From Pleodorina starrii (lineage: Eukaryota > Chlorophyta > Chlorophyceae > Chlamydomonadales > Volvocaceae), in the NCBI GenBank assembly GCA_030267565.1, contig BRXU01000019.1, positions 484,501 through 548,500 on the forward strand: a DNA stretch of 64,000 bases, in the 5' to 3' direction. Positions 58,937 to 64,000 of the stretch are shown one piece after another (position 1 is the stretch's first letter; every line of letters starts with the position of its first letter). The translations under genes were made by a program, and so were the position numbers. The notes under the pieces are model-generated. The model ran no database searches and had not been told where the DNA came from. It worked only from the letters and a program-made list of their open reading frames with translations.

Positions 58937-59566
58937 GGGCTGGGGACGGGGCTGAGGTGGGGGTTGGAACTTGGGAAGTGCGCTGTGGTGCGGGCTCCGC
59001 TGCAGACCGGGATTCCGCCCGCGGTCTGCTGCCACCGCCATGGGGGGGGGCGGGTGGGGGGTGCTCTCCTCCCCACAGGACGCTCCCGCTCCCGGCCGCG
59101 GTCCCGCTGCGGCCTGTGGGGGCGGGAGCGGGAGCGTCCTGTTGGGTCTCGTGCAGTCGACAGGACGGGGCGAGAAGCGGCTGGGAGCGCTGGCTTGGGA
59201 GGAGGGAGGAGGGGGACGGCGGAGGAGGGGAGCGCGCCTTGCAGCTGTCCTGCAGCTTCGCGCGGCGGTCCGCAGCGGGGGTTGTGGTGCACTGCACTGC
59301 ACGGGTGGTACACTGCGCGTTGGTCGGTGATGGCCCCCCCCGGGGGGGGGGATCAGCGTCTGTGATACCGTTGTGTGTGTGTGGGTGTGTGTGTGTCAAC
59401 GCAGGGCGTTGGTATGGGCGCAGAGCGGCAGAGCGGCAGAGAGGAAAGGTACACTGGCATTCCGGTTTAGCCTCCGTTGCGGCGGCGTACTTTGGCACAG
59501 ACCGGTCACTCGGGCTGTCGAGTCGGAACATGTATAAAGAGTACATTTCTTTTCCGATACGTTTAG

Positions 59567-59667
59567 TCAGGCGGCCTTGTTGGTTACGATTCTGAAGGGG
59601 CGCATTTTCGTTCACCTGCCGCCGGAGACCCCGAAGAGCTTATCCGAAGATTCAATGCATTTCCAGG
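59567..59667 (+). other. Exon-like coding fragment, unknown
   Basis: Bounded by an acceptor-like ATACGTTTAG and a donor-like CCAGG|GTGATG. The open frame reads SGGLVGYDSEGAHFRSPAAG then DPEELIRRFNAFP. Composition is protein-like, but no neighbouring exons or start were found. The family is not recognised. Confidence 0.2.
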
Positions 59668-60145
59668 GTGATGGTGGTGGTGGTGGTGGTGGTGGTGCGC
59701 GCGCACCCCCCGGATGCAGTTGCCGCTGCCGTTACCGGTCAGCGTTGAAGGTTGGGGGCGGCCTGGGCCGGCGCGGGGTCGGCAAAGCCGGGGCCCTATC
59801 CTGTACAGCATGCGACGCTGCTGGCTGTTTGTCGTTGTGCTCGCGTGCGTGCCCCCGCCCCCGTCGCCGTCCGGCAGGGTAGCGGGCCAGGGGCATATCA
59901 TTGTACGGCGTACGGACTGGCGATCCAGCTGACGGACAGGAGCCCACCGCTCCCTCCATACTGCAGCGCCTTCGGCTGCATCATTAATTGCTTGTTGGTG
60001 GTTGGTGGTTGGTTGGTTGGTTGGTTGGTTGGTTGGTTGGTTGGTTGACGGACGCCCGGGCCAGCCGCGAATGTGGATCAATCGAAAATGTTGCAGTGCT
60101 GCATGTGTTGGGAGGCTCAGATGCATGCGGCCGTTGACATGAGGA

Positions 60146-60250
60146 ATGTTGTTGTTGTTGTGTTTGTTGTTGTGGTGGTTGTTATCGTTATGGTGGTGGT
60201 GGTGGTGGTGGTTATCGTTGTTGTGGTGGTGGTGGTTGTGGTGGTGGTCA
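60146..60250. repeat. GTT/GGT trinucleotide repeats
   Basis: About 100 bp of alternating GTT and GGT trinucleotide runs with a few interruptions. A GGTT tetranucleotide run lies just upstream at about 60001-60047. Confidence 0.9.
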
Positions 60251-62141
60251 TGTACCGGTATGACTGTAGGTGCTGGTAAGTGCGTGCATGGAGCCGGGCT
60301 GCGGATTGAGCCGGGCTGCGGAAACAGCGGCTCGGCTCTGCCCTGCTGTCCCATCCTGTGCTGCTTGTCATTGCACCTCCTGCTGCTGGTGATGGCTATC
60401 GGGGGCGCGATGGTGGAGCGGACTGACCCTGCTGCGCAAACCGTTGCGGGCAAGGAGGTAGGAAAGGCAGGACGACACGACGCGGACGGCAGGGCCGACC
60501 CGCGCATTACACGGTTTTGAATCGGTGTTGCGTGCGTGTGTTACAAGCTGGAAACAGCCTCGAAGAAACGTCACGTACGGCCAAAGCGCGCATGGTGCCA
60601 CGGGGCGCTTGGTGTTAGGACACCCCGAAAACCCCGAACCCCCACGTTGCCGTCCCCGTCCGCGGGTTCAGCCCAGCTTCTCCACCCACGGCCCCATGTG
60701 GTCGGGGAGCTAGCACCTGCACGTCACCCAGCCAGCTCACGTCGGGTGGGTGCGCAACACGACGGACGGCCACGCAACTCGCAGAAACAAAAGCGATTTG
60801 GGCCCTCCTCCCGGCTGACAACTAATGTCAGCCGTGGTGCAGCACGACAACCTAGAACCTACCACAGCTCAGCGTCATCCACAGCTCAGTCGGCAAGGTT
60901 CACGCAGGCCGCCTAGCCCCTTTTCCGTGATACAGCTCTGGCTCCGGGCGTCCGGGGCTCTGGCGTCACACGGTTTGTTCGTGTCCCGTTCGTGTGCAGC
61001 CTTTCACCGGGAGTTAGCCGGGCTGCCGGGGCGCCCAGGGAGACGATTCATTTGAGGGTCATCAACAGGGCATCAACAGGGCTACACCGCTTGCATGTAT
61101 TGGGGGCCCCGGGGACTGCTGGTGGTGGTGGGGGGTGGGGACGGTGGACGGCAGTAGGCGCCCCTGGGGGGCGAGCTACAGCTCAGGAGTCAGGGCGGCC
61201 GGGAATGTGGGTGACCCGGGTGCGGGAACCTGGGGGGCAACTGCGGCACCAGCTGTGCACGGTTACATGACTCCTCACCGGGATCAATCCTAACGCAAAC
61301 CAACCGGGCGCACGGCCCCGCAGCCCAACAGCCGCCATGCATGCGCATAGTATGATAGGTACAACATCCACTTCAGGCGCCCCCACGCTTTGTTCAACGT
61401 CTTGCCTGCGGAGCCCCGCTTACCACCACCACCACCACATGACTGCGCGAGCAAAGTAGGTACGCAAGAGGGGGTTGGGCGGAACCTTTTGCCGTCATCC
61501 GCCGCAGCCGCCGACGGGCCCAGGGCAGGCATTGCCATTGTCTTCGCATCCAACAAATCATTCCTGGGGAGAGGCATCCGCCGCGACAATGTGCCTCAAT
61601 CGCCAACTGAGAGCAACCACCAACCTAGATAAGCCCCGTTGATCTGACTTTTGCCATCTCCGTGCACGCATGTGATGCTGCTGCTCGATGATCAGGTCGC
61701 CCACCACGCACGGCCCGTTCAGTGTAGCCAACCAACAGGAGCCCAACGGACCTCCGACGCGGACGTTGGTATCGGCACGCGATTTGGTGTACAACTTTTA
61801 TGGCAGTACGACATGTATGACAGGGGCTTGCATGCTGCACAACACGACTACGGTATCCAAAACAAACCCAAGGCTGACACGCAGCACCAACTGACACGAC
61901 TCCCCGCCTGCTGGCCGCGAACCTATCGACGAGGAGGCTCCGCGCGTGGAAGCCTGAGGCCATCCGGCACACGCACCCGGGCTGTGTGGACTCCCGTGGG
62001 ACCTCCCCTGCCCCCCCAAACCCACCCCCCGACCCCCGTGTCCCACCCACCCGGATAGCTGCGTCCAACGCCGGCTCGTCGGCTCCTTCGCGGGCTATCG
62101 TGTTGTTTTACCTCCCCGTCGCCTGAGCCCTCCCGCTACTG

Positions 62142-62146
62142 TTACA
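62142..62146 (-). terminator. Poly(A) signal (TGTAA) of the saposin gene
   Basis: Minus-strand TGTAA about 165 bp downstream of the stop codon. Confidence 0.5.
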
Positions 62147-62308
62147 ACTGCCACCTACCGCCCCGCACCCGACCTTCAAGCCACCAGCCCTCCGGATGCC
62201 TCGCACCTCGCCATCCTACAAAACTCCGCCTCGCACCACCGCCGTGAGCACCCCCTGCCCTCACATTCCTGTAACCCGCATTCACGCAGCCTTCGCTGCG
62301 TGGCGCTC

Positions 62309-63973
62309 CTATTGCGCCTGCAGCAGCAGCGGCTCCTGCTGCTTCATCGTCGCGTGCACGGCGCCCTGCTGCTCGTGGCCTCGGCCGTTGTAGCCCTCCT
62401 GATGCGGCAGGATGCCCCCCAGACCCAGGTGCCGCAGCAGCTCGCCGAACCAGCCGTCCAGCAACCAACAGCTCCAGCTGCGTCCACCCCCCGAGGTCGG
62501 GTGACCCATCAGGGAGGCGGCGGATGAGAAGGAGTGCGAGGGGGGGCACATGCCCGTCTGGACGCACACCGCATCCGGCACCAGGTACTGCTCCAGCAGG
62601 CTGAACACCAGCGGCGCGTACATGTCCACATACGCCTGAAGTGCAGGTGGTACGACGGGTACGACAGATACACGGCATGAGAGAGCTTTTGTAAGCGTGG
62701 GAGACATGCGAGGAGGATAGGGAATGGGCGGCTGCGGGGAGGTGTGAGGGAAGGGGGGGCGCGGAGTCGCGGGGCGTGTGGGGGCGTGAAACATTGCGGT
62801 TACGGATGCCGTACATCTACCGCACACCCGGATGAGGAAGCTCAACAGACGAGGTTGCACAGCAGCTCCTGCAGCCCTTGTCAATACAGGTGCTGCTGAA
62901 TCATGGGCAAGGCGCGTCTTGAGGAATTCATTTAGGTGACTTCACTTGCTCCTCGTACGCAACTCGCCTGGCTCTCCCTCGCCGTCTTCGCCGTCCGCAC
63001 CGCCATCGTCTTCACCGCCTTCTCTCAATATTTCTGTAATGTGCTACTCCCGCCTCCGCCCCCGCCTGTCAGCCTACTCCCGGCTTCTGTCCCCTTTGGG
63101 CTGTTATGCGTTACTCCCTGATCCCACCCGCACCTCCCGCCCCGCCCCACCTTGCAGGGCTCCGCGAAGGACGGGAAGCTGTCGCAGACAGCCTTTGTGT
63201 AGTTGAGCATCTCGGCCTGCACCGTGGGGTTGCTGACCAGGGAGTGGGCCTCGATGACCGCCATCTGAGGGACACAGGGGGGGACAGGGGGGCGGAGAGA
63301 GGGGAGGGCAGGGGCAGAGGAAGGGGTTGCGGCGTGAGATTGCAACAACACCCCACATGCGGCACATGCGACACGGAAGAGGCTTCTCGGGGGAGACACA
63401 GCACAGCAGAGAGCGAAATAGTGTGTCCGACGACGATGCGGCCCCATATGGGTCTGCCGTTGCTTCCGCTGCTGGCGAGGACGCCCCGAGGAATGGACTG
63501 GGATGGACAAGGGCAAGGCCAAGGAACTCGGCTGCAAGGCGACAGGTGGCCTGCGCGGCGGCCTGAGGAGCGCCCGAAGAGACGCGGGGGCCGCAACCCG
63601 AAAACGCCGTGCAGAGACTGACATCCTTCTCCCTTCCGATGCGCTTTTACAACTGCAGAGTGTCTCCTCGCTCGACCCTCCCCCCTTTCCGGCCATAACA
63701 TAAGAGCACGGCCTCCTACTTAGGTATCCGAGGCACAACGCGCCGCTTAGCAGCGCAAGCATTCAGTGCGGCTACGATGCGCGGTCCGTCTCCACGCAAG
63801 CGTATGTTCCCCACCTTGCAGTAGTCACAGGCGTCGTTAGCCGGACCCATGCCCATGCCACCGTGGGCCATCATGCCCCCCATCATGCCGCCGTGGGGGC
63901 CGGGACCGAACATGGGCGGCGGCAGGCCCAGGAAGGCCGAGAACACGGGCGGCGGCGGGGGACGCTGGAAAAT
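62309..63973 (-). CDS. Saposin-B domain protein, 5' end outside window
   Basis: Saposin-like lipid-interacting domain, normally in secreted or vacuolar/lysosomal proteins. Three exons are visible on the minus strand: 63973-63815, 63264-63151, 62635-62309. They are GT-AG with closed phases. The domain is complete: CDYC, SNPTVQAEMLNYTKAVCDSF, FAEPC, then AYVDMYAPLVFSLLEQYL and DAVCVQTGMC. All six disulfide cysteines are in the expected spacing. It is preceded by a Pro-rich stretch and a His/Met/Gly-rich run (MMGGMMAHGGMGMG), and followed by a tail of about 80 residues rich in Gly, Trp and His. The signal peptide should be encoded upstream, beyond 64000. The function is not predictable beyond lipid or membrane interaction. 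Confidence 0.85.
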
Positions 63974-64000
63974 CTGTGACAGGCAGGGGGGGGGAGGACG

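Larger units (their letters stand above)
58937..62308. other. Spacer with simple repeats, no complete gene recognised
   Basis: Contains the PIMT 3' UTR, an exon-like fragment at 59567-59667, a GGTT run near 60001-60047 and GTT/GGT runs at 60146-60250. A minus-strand TGTAA at 62142-62146 lies about 165 bp past the saposin gene stop and is its likely poly(A) signal. Confidence 0.45.

Overview
The window looks like nuclear DNA of a volvocine (Chlamydomonas-like) green alga. It is very GC-rich with strong third-position GC. Genes are split by many pyrimidine-rich introns, and proteins carry long Ala/Pro/Gly/Ser low-complexity linkers. TGTAA, the usual chlorophycean poly(A) signal, lies downstream of several stops. 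The gene content fits a photosynthetic, ciliated green cell: a plant-type non-phosphorylating GAPDH, a YLMG-type plastid protein and a CPBP protease next to a SPAG1-type ciliary dynein assembly factor. Two F-box/ankyrin-like proteins of a type common in such algae are also present.

Layout: 1-3837 (-) 5' part of APC4; 4341-10679 (+) NADP-dependent non-phosphorylating GAPDH (GAPN); 13499-18605 (+) NT-C2 domain protein; 22346-22566 (-) two tRNA-Gly(CCC) genes on a 150-bp tandem duplication; 22972-23245 compound minisatellite; 24980-27023 (-) frameshifted F-box/ankyrin gene; 28077-28158 (-) tRNA-Asp(GTC) with a short intron; 29776-32410 (-) CPBP (CAAX-like) membrane protease; 32787-41233 (+) SPAG1 homologue; 43992-45361 (+) Ser-rich protein of unknown function; 46366-47131 a dense run of hairpins; 48067-50347 (+) F-box/ankyrin gene; 51686-53761 (-) YLMG/YggT protein; 54674-58936 (+) protein-L-isoaspartate methyltransferase (PIMT); 62309-63973 (-) saposin-B domain protein, 5' end outside the window.

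Exon models were built by hand from splice signals, reading phase and remembered family alignments. Where a model is given, the exon phases close exactly. Three gene pairs are divergent and share short upstream regions (APC4/GAPN, CPBP/SPAG1, YLMG/PIMT). The genes do not form one pathway.

The most notable observations are: an apparent AT-AC intron in PIMT; five copies of a basic-hydrophobic-acidic motif after the TPR blocks of SPAG1; an array of hairpins with almost no spacers at 46.4-47.1 kb; and a short dispersed repeat whose six clear copies all lie inside introns of six different genes.
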